A program made the position numbers and the translations under genes. 64,000 nucleotides of DNA from assembly GCF_000774145.1 (NCBI RefSeq), contig NZ_KN322987.1, forward strand, positions 665,535 to 729,534. The letters are read 5' to 3'. Below the pieces are notes generated by a model, which was not told the origin of the DNA, made no database searches, and saw nothing but the letters and a program-made list of their open reading frames with translations. Positions 52,307 through 61,085 of the stretch are shown here, piece by piece. Position 1 is the stretch's first letter. Every line of letters begins with the position of its first letter. Source of the DNA: Pseudomonas mediterranea CFBP 5447 (lineage in GTDB: Bacteria > Pseudomonadota > Gammaproteobacteria > Pseudomonadales > Pseudomonadaceae).

Positions 52307-53014
52307 CTAGCCCACCGACATATTCCCTGTGAGGTTCTGCTGCATGAAATCCAGGAACCTGCGCTGGAACAACATCGTGTGCTCGTGAGCCGCCTGCTCG
52401 GCGGCATCAGCGTCCCTGGCAGCAATCGCCTCGACGATTTCCATATGGTCACGGCCGATCCGGGTACTGCTGGCAGAGCGGATGATGTAGTCGAACTGCA
52501 GATGCAGCAGGCGCTGGCCTTCACCCAACAGCTTTTCGTAGTAGTCGGTCAGGTAAGGATTCTTGCCGGCCCGCGCGATATCCATGTGCAGTGTCTTGTT
52601 CAGCTCCGTCATCGCCTGGAAATCGCCCTCGGCAATGGCGTTCATGTAGGCCTCTTCCGTGGCTCTGATCAGTTGGACGTCTTCATCGGTACGCTGGATC
52701 GCGGCGAGACGGCTCACTGCGCGCTGGATCAGGTCCAGAGCCGAGACGTAGTTGGGAAATTCCTCGATCTCGAACGGTGTCACCAACGTGGTGCGGTTCG
52801 GCAGGATGGTGACCAGCCCCTCACTGACCAGGCGAGCCAGGGCATCGCGCACAGGAGAACGGGACAGGCCGAACTGGGCCGCCAGGGACACTTCATCCAG
52901 GGGAGCGCCGGGCTTGAGCTTGAGGGTGAGGATCTGCTTGCGCAACTCCTCGTAGATGTATCGCCCACCGTGTCGACGGCCGCTGCTTTCCGGCTCTGTA
53001 TTTTCGCTGCTCAT
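52307..53014 (-). CDS. GntR-family (FCD type) regulator, copy 1
   Basis: A 235-aa regulator with an N-terminal winged helix (YEELRKQILTLKLKPGAPLD, FGLSRSPVRDALARL) and an FCD ligand-binding domain whose metal/ligand His and Asp residues are in HMDIARAGKNPYL and HTMLFQRRF. Very similar to the next gene (53161-53865), clearly a tandem duplication. Likely responds to a metabolite of the hydroxyproline-type pathway beside it. Confidence 0.93.
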   Translation of the reverse strand: MSSENTEPESSGRRHGGRYIYEELRKQILTLKLKPGAPLDEVSLAAQFGLSRSPVRDALARLVSEGLVTILPNRTTLVTPFEIEEFPNYVSALDLIQRAVSRLAAIQRTDEDVQLIRATEEAYMNAIAEGDFQAMTELNKTLHMDIARAGKNPYLTDYYEKLLGEGQRLLHLQFDYIIRSASSTRIGRDHMEIVEAIAARDADAAEQAAHEHTMLFQRRFLDFMQQNLTGNMSVG

Positions 53015-53160
53015 CGGCTTCTCTCAGTCTGCTACCCAGCGTGCAATCAAACGCCTGGGACTCAAGTGGGCAAGAGTAACGCAGCCTGCCCGGCAGTGAC
53101 CATTGAATCCTCGTCCAGGCGCACTGCCCTGCCCCCAGGCGCCGCCCTCACCTTTTCAAC

Positions 53161-53865
53161 TCAACGAATGGAAATGCCCTGGGTCAGGTTCTGCCGCATG
53201 AAATCCAGGAACCGGTCGCGAAACAGCAGCGTATGCTCCTGCGACGCCACCTCCGCGGCATCCGCCTGTCCCAGTGCGATAGCTTCGATAATACGGTCAT
53301 GATCATGATCGGGGCTGGTCAGGGTCTGGGAGCTGACGATGAAGTCGAAGTGCAGGTGCAACAGACGCTGGCCCTCCCCCAGCAAGCGCTCGTAGTAGCG
53401 GGTCAGATAGGGGTTATGACCGGCCCTGGCGATTTCCATATGAAATGCCTTGTTGGTCTCGGACATCTGCTGGAAGCTGCCGTTGGCCAGCGCCTGCACG
53501 TATACGCTGTTGGACAGGCGGATGCGTTCCAGATCACTTTCACTGCGATTGAGCGCGGCCAGGCGCGTCACTGCACGCTGGGTCAGGTCCAGGGCGGTGA
53601 TGTATTTGGGGAACTCCTCTATCTCGAAAGGCGTTACCAGGGTCGTGCGATTGGGCAGGATGGTGACCAGTCCTTCGCTGATCAAGCGCGCCAGGGCATC
53701 GCGAACCGGTGAGCGGGACACACCGAAGTGCCCCGCCAGGGACACTTCGTCCAGTTGCGAACCCGGTTTGAGTTGCAGCGTCAGGATCTGCTTGCGCAGC
53801 TCTTCATAGACATGACGACCACCATGACGCCGCGCTTTATCGGCTGTTGTTGTTTTTATGCTCAC
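53161..53865 (-). CDS. GntR-family (FCD type) regulator, copy 2
   Basis: A 234-aa paralog of the preceding gene; long runs such as LVTILPNRTTLVTPFEIEEF are identical. I start it at the GTG at 53865 because this gives the same length as copy 1 and the frame upstream runs into the racemase gene. It starts 25 bases after the proline racemase-like gene stop and is likely part of the same transcript. Confidence 0.88.
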   Translation of the reverse strand: MSIKTTTADKARRHGGRHVYEELRKQILTLQLKPGSQLDEVSLAGHFGVSRSPVRDALARLISEGLVTILPNRTTLVTPFEIEEFPKYITALDLTQRAVTRLAALNRSESDLERIRLSNSVYVQALANGSFQQMSETNKAFHMEIARAGHNPYLTRYYERLLGEGQRLLHLHFDFIVSSQTLTSPDHDHDRIIEAIALGQADAAEVASQEHTLLFRDRFLDFMRQNLTQGISIR

Positions 53866-53890
53866 GATGCCCACTGCATTGGTTTTCTGT

Positions 53891-54913
53891 TTAAAAGGCC
53901 GGACCCCAAGTGTCGCTGAGCATGAAACCGGCCGCCAACGGATCATCCGGATCCACACCCAATTGCTGAATGCCATATACCCAGGCCCGCCCGGTCACCC
54001 GTGGCAGTACCGCCGGCCGGCCGCCGACATCGGTGTGGCCGAGTAACTCGACCTGGAACTCGCCGTCGATGGTCGAGCGCGAGGTCAACCGGTCGCCGAC
54101 TTCCACCAGGCCACGGGCAGCCAGGGTGGCGAGGTTCGCCGAACTGCCGGTGCCGCAGGGCGAGCGATCTACGCGCCCGGGCGGCAAGGTGGTGCAAGTC
54201 TGGTAGGTGCTGGCGTCCAGGCGATTGCGGAACATCACATAGGCCACGTCGTTGACCGTCTCGAACAGCGGATGACGAACGCTGACCTGGCGGTTGATCA
54301 CCTCCTTGAGCGCGACACCGGCATTGGCCAATTCGCGGGCATTCTCAGGAGCGATAGCCAGGCCAACCTGATCGACATCGATCAACGCGTAGTAGACGCC
54401 GCCAAACGCGATGTCGGCCTTGAGGGTGCCGAAGACTTCGGTCTCGATGGCGACGTCCAAGTGCTCGACAAAAGCCGGAACCATGTCCAGCGACACGCTA
54501 AGGCAACGGCCGTCTTCACAGCACGCCCTGGCAGTGACCAGTCCCGCCGGGGTGTCGAGCACCACGGTGGTTTCCGGTTCCTGCATCGGCACCATGCCCA
54601 GCTCCAGCAGCGCAGTGACCACGCAGATGCAGTTGCTGCCCGACATCGGATGGGCCTTGTCGGCCTGCAACACGATGAAGCCGGCCTGGGCTTCCGGTCG
54701 TGTGGGCGGCAGCAGCAAATTGACCGACATCTGCAGGCAGCCGCGGGGCTCCAGCACCACCAGTCGACGCAGGCTGTCGTCCACTTCGTTGATGTAGTTC
54801 ATTTTGTCCAGCATGGTTTCGCCGGGGATGCCGACCACCCCGCCGGTGATGACCTTGCCGATTTCGCCTTCGCAATGGACATCCACCAGTTGCAGCGTTT
54901 TCTTCCAGCGCAT
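53891..54913 (-). CDS. Proline racemase superfamily, probable 4-hydroxyproline 2-epimerase
   Basis: A 340-aa enzyme of the proline racemase fold. Two catalytic sites are seen: the first carries Ser instead of the usual Cys (PMSGSNCIC), the second keeps Cys (DRSPCGTGSS). Cys/Cys members are racemases or 4-hydroxyproline epimerases and Thr/Cys members are trans-3-hydroxyproline dehydratases; Ser/Cys members are less clear. The genes around it (oxidase, DapA-like deaminase, aldehyde dehydrogenase) fit the trans-4-hydroxy-L-proline route, so I favour epimerase, with a possible broader activity. Confidence 0.83.
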   Translation of the reverse strand: MRWKKTLQLVDVHCEGEIGKVITGGVVGIPGETMLDKMNYINEVDDSLRRLVVLEPRGCLQMSVNLLLPPTRPEAQAGFIVLQADKAHPMSGSNCICVVTALLELGMVPMQEPETTVVLDTPAGLVTARACCEDGRCLSVSLDMVPAFVEHLDVAIETEVFGTLKADIAFGGVYYALIDVDQVGLAIAPENARELANAGVALKEVINRQVSVRHPLFETVNDVAYVMFRNRLDASTYQTCTTLPPGRVDRSPCGTGSSANLATLAARGLVEVGDRLTSRSTIDGEFQVELLGHTDVGGRPAVLPRVTGRAWVYGIQQLGVDPDDPLAAGFMLSDTWGPAF

Positions 54914-54923
54914 GACGGCCTCC

Positions 54924-56405
54924 TTATTTGATGTACCAGCCCCAGGGCTGCTCGCTGTCGAAGCGGGTGATCTGCTTGGTTTCCAGGTAGTTGTTCAACC
55001 CCCACTCCCCCAGCTCGCGACCGATGCCACTCTGTTTGTAGCCGCCCCACGGCGCTTCGGTGAAGGTCGGTTGCGAGCAGTTGATCCAGACGATCCCGGC
55101 GCGCAATTTGCGGGCGACCCGTTCGGCACGCTCAAGGTCTCTGGACATCACTGCTGCCGCCAGGCCGAAGCGCGAGTCGTTGGCCGAACGCAGGGCCTCC
55201 TGTTCATTGTCGAACGGCCGCACGCAAACCACAGGGCCGAAGACTTCCTCGGTCCAGATCCAACTGTCCTCGGCGACATCGGCAAAGACTGTCGGTTGCA
55301 AGTAGAAGCCCTTGTCGAACCCGGCCGGGCGCTCACCGCCACAGACCAGCCGTGCGCCCTCTTCCTTGCCCCGGGAAATCGCCGCGCGGACCTTGTCGTA
55401 CTGGCCCTGGCTGACCAGTGGGCCCAGCAGCACGCCGTCCTGCAAACCATTACCGATGACGATTCGCGCGGCCTCGGCCTTGAGGCGATGCAGCAAAGGC
55501 TCATAGAGATCGCGCTGTACCAGGACACGCGAGGTCGCCGAACAGACCTGGCCCTGGTTCCAGAAGATACCGAACATGATCCATTCGACAGCGGCTTCCA
55601 GATCACTGTCATCGAAGATGATGAACGGCGACTTGCCCCCCAGTTCCAGGCTGATGTTCTTGATGTCCCGTGCCGCCGCCTGCATGATCCGGCTGCCGGT
55701 GGGCACGCTGCCGGTGAAGGCCAGCTTGTCGATACCGGGATGCTCGGCCAGCGGCGCGCCGGCGTCCGGGCCCAGGCCCGGCACGATATTAAGCACGCCT
55801 GCCGGCAGCCCGGCCTGATCGGCGATACGCGCCAGCTCCAGAGCCGTAAGCGGAGTCAGTTCCGAAGGTTTGAGCACCATGCAGCACCCGGCCGCCAGGG
55901 CCGGGGCGACTTTCCAGGCGGCCATCAACATCGGGAAATTCCACGGGATGATGGCTCCCGCCACGCCGATGGCTTCCTTGCGCGCCACGCTGCTGAAACG
56001 ATCGTCCGCCAGTGGCACCGGTTGCTCGGCATGGCCGTCGAGGTCTTCGGCCAGATCGGCATAGAAATCGAAGCAGCCGGCGGTGTCGCCGATATCCCAC
56101 AGGGCTTCCGGCAACGGCTTGCCATTGTCACGCACTTCCAGCTCGGCCAGTTCCTGTTGGCGGTCGCGGATACCCTGGGCAATGCGCCGCAACACCACGG
56201 CACGCTGGGCCCCGCTGGTTTGAGACCAGGGACCGGCGTCGAAAGCCTGCCGTGCGGCCCTGACGGCCAGGTCGATGTCCTCGGCGGTGGCTGCGGCCAC
56301 TTCGGCAATCAGGGCCTCGCTGCTGGGGTCGAAGGTCTGGAAAGTGCCCTTGCGAACCGGGGTGACCCACTGGCCATTGATGTACAGCTGGTTGTACGCG
56401 TTCAT
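54924..56405 (-). CDS. Aldehyde dehydrogenase, likely 2-oxoglutarate semialdehyde dehydrogenase
   Basis: A 493-aa NAD(P)-dependent aldehyde dehydrogenase: Asn in IPWNFPMLMA, Glu in LELGGKSPF, Cys in NQGQVCSATSRV, and the C-terminal EAPWGGYKQSGIGRELG. By family it resembles the betaine aldehyde group; by context it should oxidise 2-oxoglutarate semialdehyde, the last step of hydroxyproline breakdown. Its start overlaps the FAD oxidase stop by 4 bases, and the racemase-like gene begins 10 bases after it. Confidence 0.88.
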   Translation of the reverse strand: MNAYNQLYINGQWVTPVRKGTFQTFDPSSEALIAEVAAATAEDIDLAVRAARQAFDAGPWSQTSGAQRAVVLRRIAQGIRDRQQELAELEVRDNGKPLPEALWDIGDTAGCFDFYADLAEDLDGHAEQPVPLADDRFSSVARKEAIGVAGAIIPWNFPMLMAAWKVAPALAAGCCMVLKPSELTPLTALELARIADQAGLPAGVLNIVPGLGPDAGAPLAEHPGIDKLAFTGSVPTGSRIMQAAARDIKNISLELGGKSPFIIFDDSDLEAAVEWIMFGIFWNQGQVCSATSRVLVQRDLYEPLLHRLKAEAARIVIGNGLQDGVLLGPLVSQGQYDKVRAAISRGKEEGARLVCGGERPAGFDKGFYLQPTVFADVAEDSWIWTEEVFGPVVCVRPFDNEQEALRSANDSRFGLAAAVMSRDLERAERVARKLRAGIVWINCSQPTFTEAPWGGYKQSGIGRELGEWGLNNYLETKQITRFDSEQPWGWYIK

Positions 56406-57685
56406 GCATGTCCTCCAATCAGGGCGAAGCGCTTGGCGCTGAAGGGCTTCAGGTTTTGTGCGGTGGGCCTGCCTGCGGTCATGTCAGCGATCAACCGGCC
56501 GGTGGTCGCCCCCAGGGTCAGGCCAAGCTGGCCGTGACCGAACGCCATGTAGACGTTGGTGAGGCGCTCGGAACGGTCGATGATCGGTTTGGTGTCTGGC
56601 AGGAAGGGGCGATACCCGACGCCGTATTGCAGGTTGTCGGTATTGAGTTGCGGCAGCACGCGGCGGGCCTTCTCCAGGATGATGTCGGCACGCTTGAAGT
56701 TGGGCTCGGCGCCGGCGGCGGCGAACTCGATGGTGCCGCCGATCTGCAGTCCTCGGGTCATGGGGCTGAAGCAGAAACCGCCATCGGCGTAGATCACCGA
56801 GTGACGGAACTCCACTTCAGGTTGCGGCAACACCACCTGATAACCGGCGATGCCTGCCAGGGGCACGCTGACGCCCAACTGGCTGAAGAACGCCCGGGAA
56901 CCGGTGCCTGCGGCGACCACGACATGCTGCGCGGCAATTCGTGCGCCGTCGGCCAGGGTCACGCCGGTGGCGCGATCATCCACGCTGTCGATGCGCTTGA
57001 CGAGTTCACGAACCCGAGCGCCGCCTTGCTCGATAAAGCTCTGGGTCAAGGCGGCGATAAAACCTTCGGTATCGCTGACGGCGCGCCAATCGGGAAACAG
57101 CAGGCCGTGCTTGAATTTTCCGGCCAGGCTGGGCTCCAGGTCGGCAATCTCGTCCGCGCCCAATTCCTCGGACTGGAAGCCCAAGGCTTTTCTCAATTCC
57201 AGATGGGGACGCTCATGGGCGACGCCATCCGCCGAGTCGAACACCTCGATGATCGGACGCTGGCCGAGCAGGGTCTTGTCTGGGCAAGCCTCCAGCAGCG
57301 GCGCATAGTCTTCATAGACATGTTCGGTCAGGGTTGCCATCTCGCCGGCGATCTCGACGATCCTGGCGTGCCGGGCGCAGGCCAGAAAACGCAGAAACCA
57401 GGGCAGGATCCCCGGCAAGGCACTGGGACGCAGGGCCAGAGGCCCCTTCTGGTCCATCAGCCAGCCAGGGATCTTTTTAAGAATCCCGGGTTTGGACAAC
57501 GGGATGACTTCGCTGACCGCCATCTGGCCGCAGCTCCATTTCGCGGTGCTGTCCCCGGGAGCGGCAGGGTCCACGAGGATCACCCGGTGCCCCTCGCGTT
57601 GCAGGTAGAGAGCACAACAGACCCCGACGATGCCACCGCCGATGACGACTGTCTGTTGTTGAGTGGATGTTTGTGGAGAATTCAT
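56402..57685 (-). CDS. FAD-dependent D-amino acid (D-hydroxyproline) dehydrogenase, DadA-like
   Basis: A 427-aa flavoprotein with an N-terminal FAD fold (TVVIGGGIVGVCCALYLQRE, then VILVDPAAPGDSTAKWSCG) and the DAO C-terminal block (YGVGYRPFLPDTKPIIDRSE, MAFGHGQLGLTLGATTGRLI). By context it oxidises cis-4-hydroxy-D-proline to 1-pyrroline-4-hydroxy-2-carboxylate. The ATG at 57685 fits the family; the longer frame adds unlike residues. Confidence 0.88.
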   Translation of the reverse strand: MNSPQTSTQQQTVVIGGGIVGVCCALYLQREGHRVILVDPAAPGDSTAKWSCGQMAVSEVIPLSKPGILKKIPGWLMDQKGPLALRPSALPGILPWFLRFLACARHARIVEIAGEMATLTEHVYEDYAPLLEACPDKTLLGQRPIIEVFDSADGVAHERPHLELRKALGFQSEELGADEIADLEPSLAGKFKHGLLFPDWRAVSDTEGFIAALTQSFIEQGGARVRELVKRIDSVDDRATGVTLADGARIAAQHVVVAAGTGSRAFFSQLGVSVPLAGIAGYQVVLPQPEVEFRHSVIYADGGFCFSPMTRGLQIGGTIEFAAAGAEPNFKRADIILEKARRVLPQLNTDNLQYGVGYRPFLPDTKPIIDRSERLTNVYMAFGHGQLGLTLGATTGRLIADMTAGRPTAQNLKPFSAKRFALIGGHA

Positions 57686-57755
57686 AGAGTGCTCTCTTGA
57701 TGCAACTGTCGTTAAGTCTTTGTCGCCGTTGAGCGAAATAAAGTCGTGCCGCAAT

Positions 57756-57890
57756 TTGTGGTGAGGGGATTCATCCCCGCTGGGCTGCGTAGCGGCCCCA
57801 AAACGGGCTTCCGCGGTGCGTCAGGTTGACTGAGACCAGCCTCAATGGGGCTGCTACGCAGCCCAGCGGGGATAAATCCCCTCGCCACAA
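57756..57890. repeat. Long palindromic element, second repeat family, inside the catabolic cluster
   Basis: Arms of about 44 bases (from 57756 TTGTGGTGAGGGGATTCATC and ending 57890 in ATAAATCCCCTCGCCACAA) pair almost perfectly around a short centre. It sits in the 257-base gap between the deaminase gene and the oxidase gene, all on one strand. It may limit read-through or protect mRNA and so set the ratio of uptake to breakdown enzymes. Confidence 0.88.
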
Positions 57891-57942
57891 GAGCGGAGCA
57901 CAACCCTACCTCCTTTGACTGCCGCGCCAGTCCGGAGTCATC

Positions 57943-58824
57943 TCAACCCTGAGCCGCTTCAAACACCCGACGGAACTCGGCCTTTTCAGCGTCGGTCAGC
58001 GGCAGCAGCGGTGCACGGGCATTGCCGGCCTGGAAGCCTGCCAGCTCGGTGCCGTACTTGACCTTCTGCACGAACTTACCGCTTTCCAGGTTGGACATGA
58101 TCGGGAACAGATTGCGCATGACATTCTGCGCACCGGCCAGGTCACCCGCCGTGAACTTCTGGTAGAAATCGACGACTTTCTCCGGGAAAACGTTGGCCGG
58201 ACCACAGATCCAGCTGGTCGCGCCCCAGATGAAGAAGTCCAGCGCCTGGTCATCGGAGCCACAGGACAACTGGATCTTGCCCTTGTAGTTCTCACCGATC
58301 TCGATACCGCGCAGCAGGTTGCCGCTGCTTTCCTTGATACCGACCACACGCGGGTGATCCTTGAGCGCCTGCATCACATCGAAACCGACCTCGACGTTGG
58401 TGCGCACCGGGTAGTTGTACAGCACGACGTTGATCTGCGGGAACGCTTCGAGGATCGCGTTGTAGTGGCTGAGCAGCTCTTCCTGGGACGGCAGCGCGTA
58501 GTACGGCGGAGCGATCAGCAGATTGTTATAGCCGGCGTCCACCGTCTGCTTGACCTGCTCCAGTACTTCACGGGTGCAGGAGCCGTTGGCACCGGCAATC
58601 AGGGTGCCGCGGTCACCGACCACTTCCTTGACGGTCGTCAGGATCTGGCGACGTTCGTCGTTGGTCAGTGCGTAGTATTCACCGGTGGAGCCCAACGGCA
58701 CGAAGCCATGGACACCCGCTTTCAACTGGTGCTCGATGATGTCGGCGAGCATCGTATGGTCGACCGCACCGGATTTGTCGAAAGGGGTCACGAGCGCAGG
58801 CAGAATGCCTTTGAGTTCAAGCAT
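57943..58824 (-). CDS. DapA-family lyase, probable 1-pyrroline-4-hydroxy-2-carboxylate deaminase
   Basis: A 293-aa class I aldolase fold enzyme. Substrate/loop motif LGSTGEYYALT, the Tyr of VLYNYPVRTN and the Schiff-base Lys of VGIKESSGN are intact. By context it turns the oxidase product into 2-oxoglutarate semialdehyde plus ammonia. True DapA is unlikely because it lies in this pathway cluster. It begins 26 bases after the permease gene. Confidence 0.9.
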   Translation of the reverse strand: MLELKGILPALVTPFDKSGAVDHTMLADIIEHQLKAGVHGFVPLGSTGEYYALTNDERRQILTTVKEVVGDRGTLIAGANGSCTREVLEQVKQTVDAGYNNLLIAPPYYALPSQEELLSHYNAILEAFPQINVVLYNYPVRTNVEVGFDVMQALKDHPRVVGIKESSGNLLRGIEIGENYKGKIQLSCGSDDQALDFFIWGATSWICGPANVFPEKVVDFYQKFTAGDLAGAQNVMRNLFPIMSNLESGKFVQKVKYGTELAGFQAGNARAPLLPLTDAEKAEFRRVFEAAQG

Positions 58825-58850
58825 GGGAGTTCTCCTGAAAGAGAGTGGGT

Positions 58851-59516
58851 TTAGTAGGCATAACGCCGGAGCATGCGGGCCTCGACCACGCCGACCAGAC
58901 GCGTCAGTGGGAAGGCCACGAGGAAATAGATGACCGCGACGGCCGAGAGGAACTCGACCGGCCGGGCCGTGCTGTTGGAAATGTTCTGGCCGACGAACAT
59001 CAGGTCCGCTACCCCGACCGAAGAGATCAGTGCACTTTCCTTGAACAGGCTGACCACGTTCGATAGCAACGGCGGGACCGCACGCAACAGGGCCTGGGGG
59101 AAAATCACGTAGACCACCTTCACCCGCGGGGTCAGGCCCAGGGCGGTACAGGCGTCATGCTGCTCGCCAGCGATGGACTTGAGCGCGCCGCGGAAGGTCT
59201 CGCAGGTGATCGCCGCCATGTACAGGGTCAGGGAGATCAGCACCGAGACGTAAGGGGGAATATCCAGGCCAAACACCACCGGCAGGCAGAAGAAGATCCA
59301 GAACAGCTGGATCAGCAACGGCGTGCCCCGGAAGAACTCCACGAACAACGTTGTGGGCACGGTCAGCAAGCGGATGCGGCTATTGCGCAGCAGGCTGAGG
59401 AAGAAGCCGCCCAGGCTGCCGATGATCGCGCAACTGACGGTAAAGACCAGCGTCAGCGCCAATCCCTTGAGCAGCACGTGCCAGTAGGAAAGAACGATGG
59501 AAAAATCGAGCGTCAT
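58851..59516 (-). CDS. Polar amino acid ABC transporter permease 1 (HisM/HisQ type)
   Basis: A 221-aa inner membrane permease with about five helices and the EAA-loop (ACTALGLTPRVKVVYVIFPQ). GAGGAAAA precedes the ATG at 59516. It starts 10 bases after the other permease gene. The two form the membrane pore of the hydroxyproline-type amino acid importer. Confidence 0.93.
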   Translation of the reverse strand: MTLDFSIVLSYWHVLLKGLALTLVFTVSCAIIGSLGGFFLSLLRNSRIRLLTVPTTLFVEFFRGTPLLIQLFWIFFCLPVVFGLDIPPYVSVLISLTLYMAAITCETFRGALKSIAGEQHDACTALGLTPRVKVVYVIFPQALLRAVPPLLSNVVSLFKESALISSVGVADLMFVGQNISNSTARPVEFLSAVAVIYFLVAFPLTRLVGVVEARMLRRYAY

Positions 59517-59526
59517 GATGTTTTCC

Positions 59527-60198
59527 TCAACGTGCCGTCGCAGCGTCCTGCCGGCGCTCGACGTATTGCACCAGTTGGGCAATCGGCAGCGACAGGACGA
59601 AGTAGATCAAGGCGATCAGGGTGTAGGTTTCCAGCGGCCGATAAGCCTCGGTGGCCAGGCTCTTGCCCACATACATCAAGTCCGAGACCGCGACGATGGC
59701 GACCAGGGCGCTCTGTTGCAGGGTACCGATGCCGTTGGTCATCAATACCGGCAGCGCGTTGCGCAGGGCCTGGGGCAATACCACGTAGAACGTCCGGTGA
59801 AACGGCCGCAGGCCCAGGGCTACGCAAGCATCCAGATGCTCGCGTGGCACCGCCTGGACCCCGGCCCGATAGGCTTCGGCATTGAACGCGGTGAGATTCA
59901 GACCCAACGCCAGGAAGCCCATGGCAACCGGGTCGATGAACACGTTGAACAGCATCGGCACGCAATAGAAAAACCAGACGATCTGCAGCAGCGCCGGCGT
60001 GCAACGGAAAAACTCGATAAACAGTTGCGCGGGCCAGCGGATGAAGAACCAGCGGCTCATCGCCAACAGGCACAGGCCGAAGCCGCACACAACGCCGATG
60101 AGGTTGGAGACCAGCGCCAGTTCCAGGGTTACTTTCAATCCTTCCCACAAGGCGCCGAAACTGCCATTGAGGAAATGAAAGTCGAATTGATAGTTCAT
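59527..60198 (-). CDS. Polar amino acid ABC transporter permease 2 (HisM/HisQ type)
   Basis: A 223-aa permease with the EAA-loop ACVALGLRPFHRTFYVVLPQ. It partners with the permease gene just downstream. Starts 11 bases after the ATPase stop. Confidence 0.93.
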   Translation of the reverse strand: MNYQFDFHFLNGSFGALWEGLKVTLELALVSNLIGVVCGFGLCLLAMSRWFFIRWPAQLFIEFFRCTPALLQIVWFFYCVPMLFNVFIDPVAMGFLALGLNLTAFNAEAYRAGVQAVPREHLDACVALGLRPFHRTFYVVLPQALRNALPVLMTNGIGTLQQSALVAIVAVSDLMYVGKSLATEAYRPLETYTLIALIYFVLSLPIAQLVQYVERRQDAATAR

Positions 60199-60209
60199 GG
60201 CGTCGGCCC

Positions 60210-61031
60210 TCAGTCCAGGTGCAGGACTTTTTCCAGGAATTCGCGGGTACGGGCTTCTTTGGGCTGGGTGAAAATCTGCTCCGGCGGCCCCTGCTCCACC
60301 ACCTTGCCGTTGGCACAGAACACCACCCGGGTCGCGATGTGACGGGCGAAATGCATGTCGTGGGTGACGATGATCATCGCCATCTTCTGTTCCGCCAGCT
60401 GCAGCATCACGTTCTGCACTTCGATGACCATTTCTGGATCGAGGGCCGAGGTGACCTCATCGAACAGCATCAGCTTGGGTTCGAGCATCAGTGCACGGGC
60501 GATCGCCACGCGCTGTTTCTGCCCCCCGGATAATTGACTCGGATAAGCGTTGAGTTTGTTTTCCAGGCCAAGGCGCGCGAGATAGGCACGGGCCTTCTCG
60601 GTGGCCTGGGCCTTGGACAGGCCATGGACCTTCATCGGCGCCAGGGTCAGGTTGCTCAATACCGACAAATGCGGGAACAGGGTGTAGTGCTGGAAGACCA
60701 TGCCGATCTGGGTGTGCAGCGCCGCGTCCAGCGGCTTGCCTTGACGCTTGCTGCCGCAAATGTACGGCTTGCCCTGGAAATCGATGCTGCCGCCCTGGAT
60801 CCCCTCCAACCCCATCAACACCCGCAACAGCGAACTCTTGCCGCTGCCGCTCGGGCCGATAATCACTAACCTGTCGTCGGCACGCATGTTCAGGTTGAGG
60901 TTGTCCATCACCACAAGCTGCTCGCCGTAGGACTTGCAGACACCGCGCAGTTGGATGAAGTCGCCGACAGCAGCCATGTTGCTGGCGTGCGCCGGCTGTG
61001 GCTGGGCAGCCACCAGTTGGGGAGTGTTCAT
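60210..61031 (-). CDS. Amino acid ABC transporter ATPase (GlnQ/HisP type)
   Basis: A 273-aa ATPase: Walker A GPSGSGKSS, Q-loop MVFQHYTLFPH, signature LSGGQKQRVAIARAL, Walker B LMLFDEVTSALD and H-loop IVTHD. An unusual N-terminal tail of about 28 residues precedes the domain. GGAGGC lies before the ATG. Confidence 0.95.
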   Translation of the reverse strand: MNTPQLVAAQPQPAHASNMAAVGDFIQLRGVCKSYGEQLVVMDNLNLNMRADDRLVIIGPSGSGKSSLLRVLMGLEGIQGGSIDFQGKPYICGSKRQGKPLDAALHTQIGMVFQHYTLFPHLSVLSNLTLAPMKVHGLSKAQATEKARAYLARLGLENKLNAYPSQLSGGQKQRVAIARALMLEPKLMLFDEVTSALDPEMVIEVQNVMLQLAEQKMAMIIVTHDMHFARHIATRVVFCANGKVVEQGPPEQIFTQPKEARTREFLEKVLHLD

Positions 61032-61085
61032 GGAAAAGCCTCCAGGAGAGCCGCCACGCTGGGCAGCCCTCGGATTTGAGCAGGA

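Noticed and set aside
57943..58824. Dihydrodipicolinate synthase for lysine synthesis
   Set aside because: The fold fits, but the gene is embedded in a hydroxyproline-type catabolic and uptake cluster; a deaminase role is more likely.
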